Part shown: positions 1 to 6,487 of the stretch, piece after piece
Position numbering within the stretch: the stretch's first letter is position 1
Layout: every line of letters starts with the position of its first letter
Source: an uncultured Fretibacterium sp.
GTDB taxonomy: Bacteria > Synergistota > Synergistia > Synergistales > Aminobacteriaceae
Direction of reading: 5' to 3'
DNA: 15,126 nt
Assembly: GCF_938040765.1 (NCBI RefSeq)
Contig: NZ_CALIAA010000014.1
Location: 1 to 15,126 of the forward strand
Notes under the pieces: model-generated
Databases searched by the model: none
What the model was told of the DNA's origin: nothing
What the model saw: the letters and a program-made list of their open reading frames with translations, nothing else
Position numbers and translations under genes: made by a program

Positions 1-287
1 CGCGGGCCGTGGTGAGCATGGAAAGGGCCGTGGCGGAGACGCCGGACGCGATCTTCGCCATCGGCAACGCGCCGACGGCGCTGATCCGCCTCTGCGAGCT
101 GGTCCGCGAGGGGGCGGCCCGCCCCTCGCTGGTGGTCGGCGTCCCCGTGGGGTTCGTCAACGTCGTGGAGTCCAAGGAGATGCTGGTGGCCACGGACGTT
201 CCGTACATCGCCGCGATGGGGCGCAAGGGCGGGTCTCCCGTGGCCTCGGCCGTGGTCAACGCGCTCCTCTACGGCATGGAGCCGTAG
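1..287 (+). CDS. cbiC: Cobalt-precorrin-8 methylmutase CbiC, 3' end only
   Basis: This is the C-terminal part of CbiC (CobH in the aerobic pathway), which moves a methyl group from C11 to C12 of the corrin ring to give cobyrinate. The gene is cut by the window edge and its reading frame is already open at base 3. The visible residues carry the family's C-terminal signatures: AIGNAPTAL, then VVGVPVGFVN, VESKE and a closing GRKGGSPVASAVVNALL. The catalytic N-terminal part lies outside the window. The in-frame GTG and ATG codons near bases 9-20 fall inside the conserved domain, so none is the true start. The stop at 285-287 is 7 nt from cbiD, so the two are surely cotranscribed. Family assignment is firm; only the 5' extent is unknown. 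Confidence 0.93.
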   Translation, partial: RAVVSMERAVAETPDAIFAIGNAPTALIRLCELVREGAARPSLVVGVPVGFVNVVESKEMLVATDVPYIAAMGRKGGSPVASAVVNALLYGMEP

Positions 288-294
288 TGCGGCG

Positions 295-1410
295 ATGTAC
301 GCCGGGGGGAGGAAGCTTCGGGAGGGCGTGACGACGGGCGCCTGTGCGGCCGCGGCGGCCAAGGCGGCGGCGATGCGCGCCCTCACCGGGACGTGTCCTC
401 CCCGGGTGGAGGTGGAGGGGCCGACGGGCCGGCGGTTCTCCCTGAAGGTGCTGCCCCTGCCCGACGGGGGCTGCGGCGTGGTCAAGGACGCCGGGGACGA
501 TATCGACGCCACGGATGGGATGACCGTCTGCGCGGCGGTCGCGTTGGAGGATGGGGATGGGCCCATCGCCTTTGCCGCGGGGCCGGGGGTGGGGACGGTC
601 ACCCTGCCGGGCCTGAAGGTCCCGCCGGGCGAACCGGCCATCAACCCGGCGCCGCGCGCGATGATCGAGCGGGCCGTCCGGGACGCCGTGGGAGCGCGGG
701 CCGTCCGGGTCACGGTGTCCGTGCCCGGGGGGGAGGCGGTGGCGAGGCGCACCTTCAACCCGCGCCTGGGCATCGAGGGCGGGATATCGATCCTGGGGAC
801 GACCGGGGTCGTGCGGCCCATGGACGAGTCGTCCATCCTGGAGTCGCTGACCCTCGAGCTCGGCATCCTGCGTTCGCTGGGGGTCCGGGACCTGGTGCTG
901 ACCTTCGGAAACACGGGCGAGCTCGCGCTCCGCAAGGCGTGGGGCATCGAGGGCCGCTGCGTGATCCAGACGGGGAACTACCCCGGCCACGTTTTGGACG
1001 AGGCGGCGCGGATGGGGTTTCGGCGCGGGCTGTTCTGCGCGCATCCGGGCAAGCTGCTGAAGGTGGCGGCGGGGTCGTTCAACACGCACAACCGCGTCGC
1101 CGACGGGCGGCTGGAGGCGCTCTGCACCCAGGCTGCACTGGCGGGAGCGGACCGGGCCGTCGTGCGGAGGCTCTACGAGTGCCGCACGACCGAGAACGCG
1201 ATGGAGCTTCTGAGGGAGGAACGGCTGGAGTTCCTGTGGAACCCCCTGGCGGCGGTCGTGGCCAGGCGGTGTACCGACCGCTCCTTCGGCGTTTTGCCGA
1301 TCGCCGCGGCGTTCATCGACAACGGGGGGGCGATCCTGGGCCGCACTCCGGACGCCGCGGACGTGGCCCGCAGCGCGGCCGGAGACGGAGGACGGGGGGA
1401 GAACGAATGA
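295..1410 (+). CDS. cbiD: Cobalt-precorrin-5B C1-methyltransferase CbiD
   Basis: CbiD transfers a methyl group from S-adenosylmethionine to C1 of cobalt-precorrin-5B, a cytoplasmic step specific to the anaerobic cobalamin pathway. The 371-residue product has the usual family length. Near the N-terminus it shows the family hallmark LREGVTTGACAAAAAKAA (residues 8-25); later come the GVVKDAGDD motif and a GISILGTTGVVRPM stretch. The ATG at 295 is chosen because it sits just ahead of the hallmark; no good Shine-Dalgarno is seen, only a GGAG about 13 nt upstream, so initiation may depend on ribosomes finishing cbiC. The last codons overlap the next gene in an ATGA (1407-1410). A CbiD gene is strong evidence for the cobalt-early rather than oxygen-dependent route. 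Confidence 0.96.
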   Translation: MYAGGRKLREGVTTGACAAAAAKAAAMRALTGTCPPRVEVEGPTGRRFSLKVLPLPDGGCGVVKDAGDDIDATDGMTVCAAVALEDGDGPIAFAAGPGVGTVTLPGLKVPPGEPAINPAPRAMIERAVRDAVGARAVRVTVSVPGGEAVARRTFNPRLGIEGGISILGTTGVVRPMDESSILESLTLELGILRSLGVRDLVLTFGNTGELALRKAWGIEGRCVIQTGNYPGHVLDEAARMGFRRGLFCAHPGKLLKVAAGSFNTHNRVADGRLEALCTQAALAGADRAVVRRLYECRTTENAMELLREERLEFLWNPLAAVVARRCTDRSFGVLPIAAAFIDNGGAILGRTPDAADVARSAAGDGGRGENE

Positions 1411-2633
1411 CGGAACGCGAGCTCTGGGTGGTCGGGGTGGGGCCGGGCGCGGCGGACCAGCTCACCCCCGCGGCGTCGGCCGTCCTGGCGCGGGCGGACT
1501 GCGTCGTGGCCGCGGCCCGCCACGCGGGCCTCGCGGGCGCACACCCCAACATCGTCCTGCTGAAGGGCATCCCCGAGACGCTCGACCGGGTGGAGCGCGA
1601 GCTGGAGCGGGGGAGCGTGGCGGTGTTGGTCTCGGGCGACCCGGGGATCTACAGCCTGCTCCCGGTCCTCAAGAGGCGCTGGCCCGGGCGGAACGTGCGC
1701 GTCGTGCCCGGGATCGGGGCGCTCCAGAGCCTCTGTGCCGCCGCTGGCGAGGCGTGGGACGACGCGGCCATCCTCTCGGGGCACGGCAGGCCCCTGACCG
1801 CCGCCCGTTTCCTGACCGTCGTCGAGCGCCGAAGGCTGACCGTGCTCTTCTGCGGGGGGGACCGGACGCCTCGCTGGGCCTGCGAGGCCCTGGCCGGGGC
1901 CGTCGGGGGGCTGGGGACCCGCGTCGAGGCGGTGGTGGGGGAGCGCTTGAGTTACCCGGACGAGCGCGTGACGCGCGGGGCGCCCGCCGACCTGGCCGGC
2001 CGGGACTTCGACCCGCTCTCCCTGATGCTGGTGCGGAACGCCGCGCCCTGGACGCCGCCCTTCGGACGGCCGCGCGATGCGGATTTCGAGCGCGGCGGGG
2101 TCCCCATGACGCGGGAGGAGGTGCGGTCGGTCGTGCTGGACCGGCTGGAGCTCGGTCCCGAGTCCGTGCTCTGGGACATCGGCGCGGGGACGGGGTCCGT
2201 CTCCGTCGCGGCGGCCCTGGCCTGTCCCGATGGGGAGGTCTGCTCCGTGGAGTGCGACTCCGCGGCCGTGGCCCTGCTCGAGCGCAACCGGGAGAAGTTC
2301 CGGCTCCACAACATGACGATCCGGCCCGGCCATGCCCTGGCCGTCCTGGAGTCCCTTCCCGGGCCGACCCACGTCTTCGTGGGTGGGAGCGGCGGCGAGC
2401 TGTCCGTTCTTCTGGCCCGTCTGCCCCTTCTGCCGTGCCGGGGGGAGGTGCGGGTGGTCGTCTCGGCTGTGACGCTGCGGACCCTGAGCGAGGCCGTGAC
2501 GGCCCTGAGCGGGCCGGGGTATCGGGACCTGGAGGCGGTCCAGGTCGCCGTGAGCGCCTCCAGGCCGCTGGGCGGAAGTTTATTGTTGATGGAGGCCAGG
2601 AACCCGGTGACGCTCCTCTGTGCGAGGTGCTGA
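1407..2633 (+). CDS. cbiET: Fused cobalt-precorrin-7 C5-methyltransferase / cobalt-precorrin-6B C15-methyltransferase (decarboxylating), CbiE-CbiT
   Basis: This 408-residue fusion methylates C5 and C15 and decarboxylates the C12 acetate side chain. Residues 1 to about 210 are CbiE, a tetrapyrrole methylase with VGVGPG at 9-14 and SGDPGIYSLLP from residue 76. Residues from about 225 to 408 are CbiT, a class I Rossmann methyltransferase with the SAM loop DIGAGTGSVSV starting at D257. CbiT begins with an internal MTREEVRS at residue 234, like a free-standing CbiT. The aerobic homologue CobL has the same E-T order. The ATG at 1407 is preceded by GGGGAGA and overlaps the cbiD stop. The open frame runs further upstream, antisense to nothing conserved, but that extension overlaps cbiD and is not coding. 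Confidence 0.95.
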   Translation: MTERELWVVGVGPGAADQLTPAASAVLARADCVVAAARHAGLAGAHPNIVLLKGIPETLDRVERELERGSVAVLVSGDPGIYSLLPVLKRRWPGRNVRVVPGIGALQSLCAAAGEAWDDAAILSGHGRPLTAARFLTVVERRRLTVLFCGGDRTPRWACEALAGAVGGLGTRVEAVVGERLSYPDERVTRGAPADLAGRDFDPLSLMLVRNAAPWTPPFGRPRDADFERGGVPMTREEVRSVVLDRLELGPESVLWDIGAGTGSVSVAAALACPDGEVCSVECDSAAVALLERNREKFRLHNMTIRPGHALAVLESLPGPTHVFVGGSGGELSVLLARLPLLPCRGEVRVVVSAVTLRTLSEAVTALSGPGYRDLEAVQVAVSASRPLGGSLLLMEARNPVTLLCARC

Positions 2634-2653
2634 CCTCCGTACGCCCCCAGCCA

Positions 2654-2667
2654 GGGAGCGAGCTCCC
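2654..2667 (+). other. Short inverted repeat in the cbiET-cbiF gap
   Basis: GGGAGC and GCTCCC flank a 2-nt centre, so RNA could form a 5-bp stem with a 4-nt loop. A T-rich run begins about 10 nt later (2678). That offset is too long for a standard intrinsic terminator. It may be a weak pause, a processing site, or chance in GC-rich DNA. Confidence 0.3.
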
Positions 2668-2677
2668 CGGCACCCCG

Positions 2678-2709
2678 TTTTTTATCTTTTCTGGCGTTTA
2701 AGGAGATTT
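2678..2709 (+). promoter_or_regulatory. T-rich leader and Shine-Dalgarno of cbiF
   Basis: The 80-nt gap before cbiF ends in a T-run (TTTTTTATCTTTT, 2678-2690) that stands out from its GC-rich surroundings, followed by a strong AAGGAG at about 2700-2705, some 8 nt before the ATG. Its 9-mer TTATCTTTT (2682-2690) recurs before hemB. It could be an unstructured, U-rich translation enhancer of the ribosomal protein S1 type, or hide an internal promoter; I find no convincing -35 box at proper spacing. Confidence 0.45.
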
Positions 2710-2713
2710 CGAT

Positions 2714-3475
2714 ATGATTCATTTCGTCGGCGCGGGGCCCGGGGCCCCGGACCTGATCACCCTGCGGGGCGCGGAGCTCCTGCGCCGGGCGGGGATGGTC
2801 GTCTATGCGGGGTCGCTCGTGAACCCCGCGCTTCTGGATTACGTCCCGGAGGGTTGCGAGGTCTTCGACAGCGCGTCCATGACGCTGGACGAGGTGCTGG
2901 AGAAGCTCGTTCAGGGGCACGGGCGCGGCGTGACGACCGTCCGGCTCCACACGGGCGACCCCTCGCTCTACGGGGCGATCCGGGAGCAGATGGACGCCCT
3001 TCGTGTCCGCGGCATCCCCTTCGAGGTCGTGCCGGGGGTCAGCTCCTTCTGCGCCGCCGCCGCCGCGGTCGGGGCGGAGTACACCCTGCCGGGGGTGAGC
3101 CAGACGCTCGTCATCAGCCGCATGGAGGGCCGCACGCCCGTACCGGAGCGCGAGGGCATCCGTTCGCTGGCGGCCCACCGCGCGTCGATGGTCCTCTTCC
3201 TCTCCACGGGGATGCTGAGGAAGCTCTGTTCCGAGCTCGTCGCGGGCGGATACCCCGAGGACACGCCCGCCGCTCTGGTGTACAGGGCGTCCTGGCCGGA
3301 CGAGCGGGTGCTGCGCGGAACGCTGGCGGCGCTGCCGGACGCGGCGGAGGCCGAGGTGATCACCCGGACGGCCCTGGTACTGGTGGGCAGGTTTCTTGGC
3401 GATACCTACGAGCTCTCGAAGCTCTACGACCCGGCGTTCGAGCACGGGTACCGGCACGGGAAGGCGGAGCCTTGA
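2714..3475 (+). CDS. cbiF: Cobalt-precorrin-4 C11-methyltransferase CbiF
   Basis: CbiF methylates C11 of cobalt-precorrin-4 with S-adenosylmethionine (CobM is the aerobic counterpart). The 253 residues match the usual length. The tetrapyrrole-methylase fold shows as VGAGPGAPDLITLRG near the N-terminus, VYAGSLVNPALL, HTGDPSLYG (D82), and VVPGVSSF, the last two lining the SAM and substrate cleft in this family. LPGVSQT and ISRMEGRTPVPE are features of CbiF/CobM rather than of CbiE, CbiH or CobA. The start is fixed by the strong AAGGAG and by the family's N-terminus. The stop overlaps the cbiG start by TTGA (3472-3475). It is one of only two genes in the operon with a separate, T-rich leader. 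Confidence 0.96.
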   Translation: MIHFVGAGPGAPDLITLRGAELLRRAGMVVYAGSLVNPALLDYVPEGCEVFDSASMTLDEVLEKLVQGHGRGVTTVRLHTGDPSLYGAIREQMDALRVRGIPFEVVPGVSSFCAAAAAVGAEYTLPGVSQTLVISRMEGRTPVPEREGIRSLAAHRASMVLFLSTGMLRKLCSELVAGGYPEDTPAALVYRASWPDERVLRGTLAALPDAAEAEVITRTALVLVGRFLGDTYELSKLYDPAFEHGYRHGKAEP

Positions 3476-4482
3476 GCGAGCCCGGCGGCATCGTCCTGGC
3501 CGCGTTCACCCGCGTGGGTGCGCTGCTGGCCGCCCGGCTGGCGGGGGCGCTCGGCGGGCGTGCCTTCGTGCCCGGCCGCTGCCTCGTCCCGGGTACGGAG
3601 CCCCTGGAGGGGACGGTGGGCGATTGGGCGGAGCTCTGGTTTCCCCATGCGGAGGCCCTGGTGTTCGTCTGTGCCTGCGGCATCGCGGTGCGGGCCGTCG
3701 CGCCCCATGTGCGGAGCAAGGCGGAGGATCCGGCGGTGCTCGTGCTGGACGAGCGAGGCCGGCACGTCGTTCCGATCCTGTCGGGACACATCGGCGGGGC
3801 CAACGCGCTGGCCCGCCGCATCGCGGCCCTGACGGGCGGAGCTGCGGTGCTCACGACGGCCACGGACGTCAACGGCCTCGTTGCGGCGGACGAGTGGGCG
3901 GTGGAGAATGACTGCGCCATCGAGAACCTGGGAGCCGTCAAACAGGTCTCGTCCGCGATTCTGGAGGGCCGGCCCGTCGGGGTGGCGGTGACGGAGCAGG
4001 AGCAGCCCGCGCCGTGGCCCGTGACGCTGTGGCTTCGGCCTCGGCGCCTGGTGCTCGGGGCGGGGTGCCGGAGGGGCTCGGACCCGGAGGCCGCTGCGAA
4101 GGCGGCGGCGGATTTCCTGGAGGGCGCGGGGGTCTCGCCCCTGTCGCTCTGCGCCGTGGCCTCGATAGACCTCAAGAGGGACGAGCAGGCCCTGATCGCG
4201 CTTGCGGAACGCTACAGCGTCCCGTTCCTGACGTTTCCCGCGGACGCGCTGAGGGCGGTCCCAGGACGGTTCTCCGCCTCGGAGCGGGTGCGGTTGGCGA
4301 CGGGCGTGGACAACGTCTGCGAGCGCGCGGCGGTGCTGGCCGCCGGGAACGGCGTCCTGCTGAGGAGCAAGACCCTCTATCCCGGCACGACCTTCGCGCT
4401 GGCGCGCAGGAGACCGGCGCACGAAGACGGTCTTGGCGGCCCCGGGGCTCCGGGGCCACAATTTGAGGAGGTACGTCGATGA
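3472..4482 (+). CDS. cbiG: Cobalt-precorrin-5A hydrolase CbiG
   Basis: CbiG opens the delta-lactone of cobalt-precorrin-5A and releases the two-carbon fragment as acetaldehyde, completing ring contraction in the anaerobic route. I start the gene at TTG 3472, giving 336 residues: this TTG overlaps the cbiF stop (TTGA), has AAGGCGGAG upstream, and precedes the conserved IVLAAFTRVG strand, which a later start would cut. The central signature SGHIGGANALARR begins at S104 and is followed by TTATDVNGLVAADEWA. The C-terminal domain starts at about LVLGAGCRRGS and includes ASIDLKRDE and a VCERAAVLAAG segment. After the conserved TLYPGTTFALARR the tail is Gly/Pro-rich and does not look conserved; its DNA forms a strong hairpin just before cbiH. 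Confidence 0.93.
   Translation: MSEPGGIVLAAFTRVGALLAARLAGALGGRAFVPGRCLVPGTEPLEGTVGDWAELWFPHAEALVFVCACGIAVRAVAPHVRSKAEDPAVLVLDERGRHVVPILSGHIGGANALARRIAALTGGAAVLTTATDVNGLVAADEWAVENDCAIENLGAVKQVSSAILEGRPVGVAVTEQEQPAPWPVTLWLRPRRLVLGAGCRRGSDPEAAAKAAADFLEGAGVSPLSLCAVASIDLKRDEQALIALAERYSVPFLTFPADALRAVPGRFSASERVRLATGVDNVCERAAVLAAGNGVLLRSKTLYPGTTFALARRRPAHEDGLGGPGAPGPQFEEVRR
4438..4457 (+). other. Perfect GC hairpin at the end of cbiG, just ahead of the cbiH ribosome-binding site
   Basis: GGCCCCGG (4438-4445) and CCGGGGCC (4450-4457) form a perfect 8-bp, all-GC stem around the tetraloop GGCT. It lies inside the poorly conserved cbiG tail and ends about 6 nt before the strong GAGGAGGT of cbiH. No U-tract follows, so it is not a terminator. 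It could stall the ribosome, block 3' exonucleases or tune cbiH initiation; this role is inferred. Confidence 0.4.
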
Positions 4483-5210
4483 TCTATGTGGTGGGGCTGG
4501 GGCCCGGCCGGAAAGAGGAGATGACGGGCCATGCCCTGGCGGCCCTCGAGCGCTGCGACACGATCCTGGGCTACAGGGCGTACATCGATCTCGTCCGCCG
4601 GATTTTCCCGGGGAAGGACCTGCGCGCCTCCCCCATGAAGGCCGAGGTCGAACGGTGTCGGGAGGCGCTGGAGCTCGCGCTCTCCGGCCGGACCGTGGGG
4701 CTGGTCTCCAGCGGCGATCCGGGGGTCTACGGGATGGCGGGCCTGATGCTGGAGGTCGCGGCGGGCCGGGTCGACGTGGAGGTCGTCCCGGGGGTCACGG
4801 CGGCCAACAGCGCCGCAGCCCTGCTGGGCGCGCCGCTGATGCACGACTTTGCCGTGATCAGCCTCAGCGACCTGCTGACGCCCTGGAACCTCATCGAACG
4901 TCGCCTCGATGCCGTTGCCGCGGCGGACTTCGTCGTCTGCCTCTACAATCCCGCGAGCCGCGGACGGCCGACGCACCTCCAGTGGGCCTGCGACATCCTG
5001 CTGAGGTACAAGGCGCCGGAGACCGTGGCCGGCTGGGCCCGCAGCGTGGGGCGCGAGGAGGAGAGGTACTGCGTGACGACCCTCGGCCAGCTCCGGGACG
5101 CGGAGCTGGACATGTTCTGCACGGCCGTCGTCGGCAACATCGGCACCACCGTCCTGGAGGGCCGCATGGTGACGCCCAGGGGATACCGGTTCGGGGTGAG
5201 GGAGGAATGA
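4479..5210 (+). CDS. cbiH: Cobalt-precorrin-3 C17-methyltransferase CbiH
   Basis: CbiH methylates C17 and drives contraction of the macrocycle, forming the delta-lactone that CbiG then opens (CobJ is the aerobic counterpart). At 243 residues it is a single-domain tetrapyrrole methylase: VVGLGPG at the N-terminus, ILGYRAYIDL, SSGDPGVYGMAG with D80, VVPGVTAANSAAALLGAPLMHDFAVISLSDLLTPW and a later CLYNPASRGR. The GYRAY and ISLSDLLTPW strings are typical of CbiH/CobJ and separate it from its paralogues. There is no C-terminal ferredoxin or sulfite-reductase-like extension, which some CbiH proteins carry. A strong GAGGAGGT lies about 7 nt before the ATG, and the start overlaps the cbiG stop (ATGA). 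Confidence 0.96.
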   Translation: MIYVVGLGPGRKEEMTGHALAALERCDTILGYRAYIDLVRRIFPGKDLRASPMKAEVERCREALELALSGRTVGLVSSGDPGVYGMAGLMLEVAAGRVDVEVVPGVTAANSAAALLGAPLMHDFAVISLSDLLTPWNLIERRLDAVAAADFVVCLYNPASRGRPTHLQWACDILLRYKAPETVAGWARSVGREEERYCVTTLGQLRDAELDMFCTAVVGNIGTTVLEGRMVTPRGYRFGVREE

Positions 5211-6487
5211 GAGTAGGCGGCGGGCGGCTCCTGCTGTTCGGCGGCACGTCGGAGGCGCGGGAGATCCTGGCGCGCGGGATCCCGGCGCTCTGCTGCACCG
5301 CGACGGAGTACGGCGCCGAGCTGGCCCGGGAATCGACGGAGGGCCTCGCATCCGCCGATACGGTGCGTGCCGGCCGCCTCGACGCGGGGGGGATGGCGGA
5401 CCTTATCGCCGCGGAGGGCATCGTCGGCGTGATCGACGCCACGCACCCCTACGCGGCGGAGGTCACGAGGAACGTCCGGGAGGCCTGCGAGCGCACGGGA
5501 ACGCCCCTGATCCGCGTGCTGCGTAGCGCCACCGCCGTGGAGGAGGGCGTCGTGGCCCGCGTGGCCTCCTGCCGGGAGGCGGCGGAGTTCCTGAATGGGC
5601 GGGAGGAGCGGGCCCTGCTGACGGTGGGCAGCAAGGAGCTGCGGGAGTTCACCGCGGTGCGGGACTACGGCAGTCGGCTCTTCGCCCGGGTGCTCCCCAC
5701 GTCGGAGGTGCTTCGCGCCTGCGAGGCGTTGGGGTTCGGCCCCGCGCACCTCATCGCGATGCAGGGACCCTTCTCCGCCGAGCTGAACCGCGCCATGTTG
5801 GAGATGACCGGCGCGTCGCTCCTGGTCACCAAGGACGGGGGCGGACCCGGCGGCATGGAGGCCAAGCTGGCCGGCGCGCGCGCCGCGGGCGCCGGGGTGG
5901 TCCTGATCACGCGCCCGGACGATGCGGGCTGCTCGGTCGGAGAGGCCGTCCTCTGGGCGCGGCGGATGCTGGGCCTGGGGCGCCCGCCGTTCTTTCCCCT
6001 GATGCGGGACGTCGAGGGGCTGACCGCGCTCGTCGTCGGAGGGGGCGCCGTGGCGCTCCGCCGGGCGGAGACCCTCGCGCGGTGCGGGGCGAGGATTCGC
6101 GCCGTGAGCCCCGTCTTTCGCGAGGGGTTCCCGCCGGACTCGGAGCTTCTGCGGCGTCCCTTTGCGGCGGAGGACCTGGACGGGGCCGCGCTTGCCGTCG
6201 CCGCGTCGGACGACCGCGAGGTCAACCGACGGGTGGGGCGCGAGGCGCAGGCCCGCGGCATTCCCGTCTCCGTCGCCGACGCCGCGGGGGAGAGCACCTT
6301 TTTCTTTCCGTCTCTCATCTCCGAGGGGCCGACGGCGGCGTCGGTCTCCAGCGCGGGGCTGTCGTGCGCGCTGACGCGGCGGCTCTCGGACCGGCTGCGG
6401 TCGGTCTGGGGATCGTGGGTTGCGGAGGAGAGGGCCGTTCTGGAGCGGGCGCGTGATTCGAGGGAGCCCCGGGAGGAAGGGCGTTGA
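5207..6487 (+). CDS. cbiJ: Fused cobalt-precorrin-6A reductase (CbiJ) and precorrin-2 dehydrogenase (SirC domain)
   Basis: The 426-residue protein joins two enzymes. Residues 1 to about 255 are CbiJ, which reduces cobalt-precorrin-6A with a nicotinamide cofactor: LLLFGGTSEAREIL (8-21), DATHPYAAEVTRN from D77, QGPFS (186-190) and TKDGG around K209. Residues from about 260 to 426 are a SirC/Met8/CysG-N dehydrogenase, which oxidises precorrin-2 to sirohydrochlorin with NAD+: PPFFPLMRDVEGL, Rossmann loop VVGGGAVALRRAE, AASDDREVN, and VADAAGESTFFFP, where D358 aligns with CysG Asp104, followed by VSSAGLS, where CysG has VSSGGTS. The helical C-terminal end is short. The ATG overlaps the cbiH stop; GGTGA lies 7 nt upstream. 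No in-frame stop separates the halves. The fusion is unusual to me, and both domain calls are solid. Confidence 0.93.
   Translation: MRVGGGRLLLFGGTSEAREILARGIPALCCTATEYGAELARESTEGLASADTVRAGRLDAGGMADLIAAEGIVGVIDATHPYAAEVTRNVREACERTGTPLIRVLRSATAVEEGVVARVASCREAAEFLNGREERALLTVGSKELREFTAVRDYGSRLFARVLPTSEVLRACEALGFGPAHLIAMQGPFSAELNRAMLEMTGASLLVTKDGGGPGGMEAKLAGARAAGAGVVLITRPDDAGCSVGEAVLWARRMLGLGRPPFFPLMRDVEGLTALVVGGGAVALRRAETLARCGARIRAVSPVFREGFPPDSELLRRPFAAEDLDGAALAVAASDDREVNRRVGREAQARGIPVSVADAAGESTFFFPSLISEGPTAASVSSAGLSCALTRRLSDRLRSVWGSWVAEERAVLERARDSREPREEGR

Noticed and set aside
393..1406. N-terminal extension of the cbiET frame through cbiD
   Set aside because: Gly/Arg-rich out-of-frame reading of cbiD; CbiE homology begins exactly at the ATG at 1407, which has its own ribosome site.
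2654..2690. Intrinsic terminator between cbiET and cbiF
   Set aside because: The stem is only 5-6 bp and the T-run starts about 10 nt later, with no stem directly before it; cbiF needs read-through as no promoter is evident.
2732..2752. Repeated GGGGCCC runs at the start of cbiF as a regulatory palindrome
   Set aside because: They encode the conserved GAGPGAP loop with GC-rich codons and are not a perfect inverted repeat.
1952..3457. Long minus-strand open frame (about 500 codons) across cbiET and cbiF
   Set aside because: It is antisense to two well-conserved genes, has Arg/Pro/His-rich composition with no recognisable motif, and arises from high GC at third positions.
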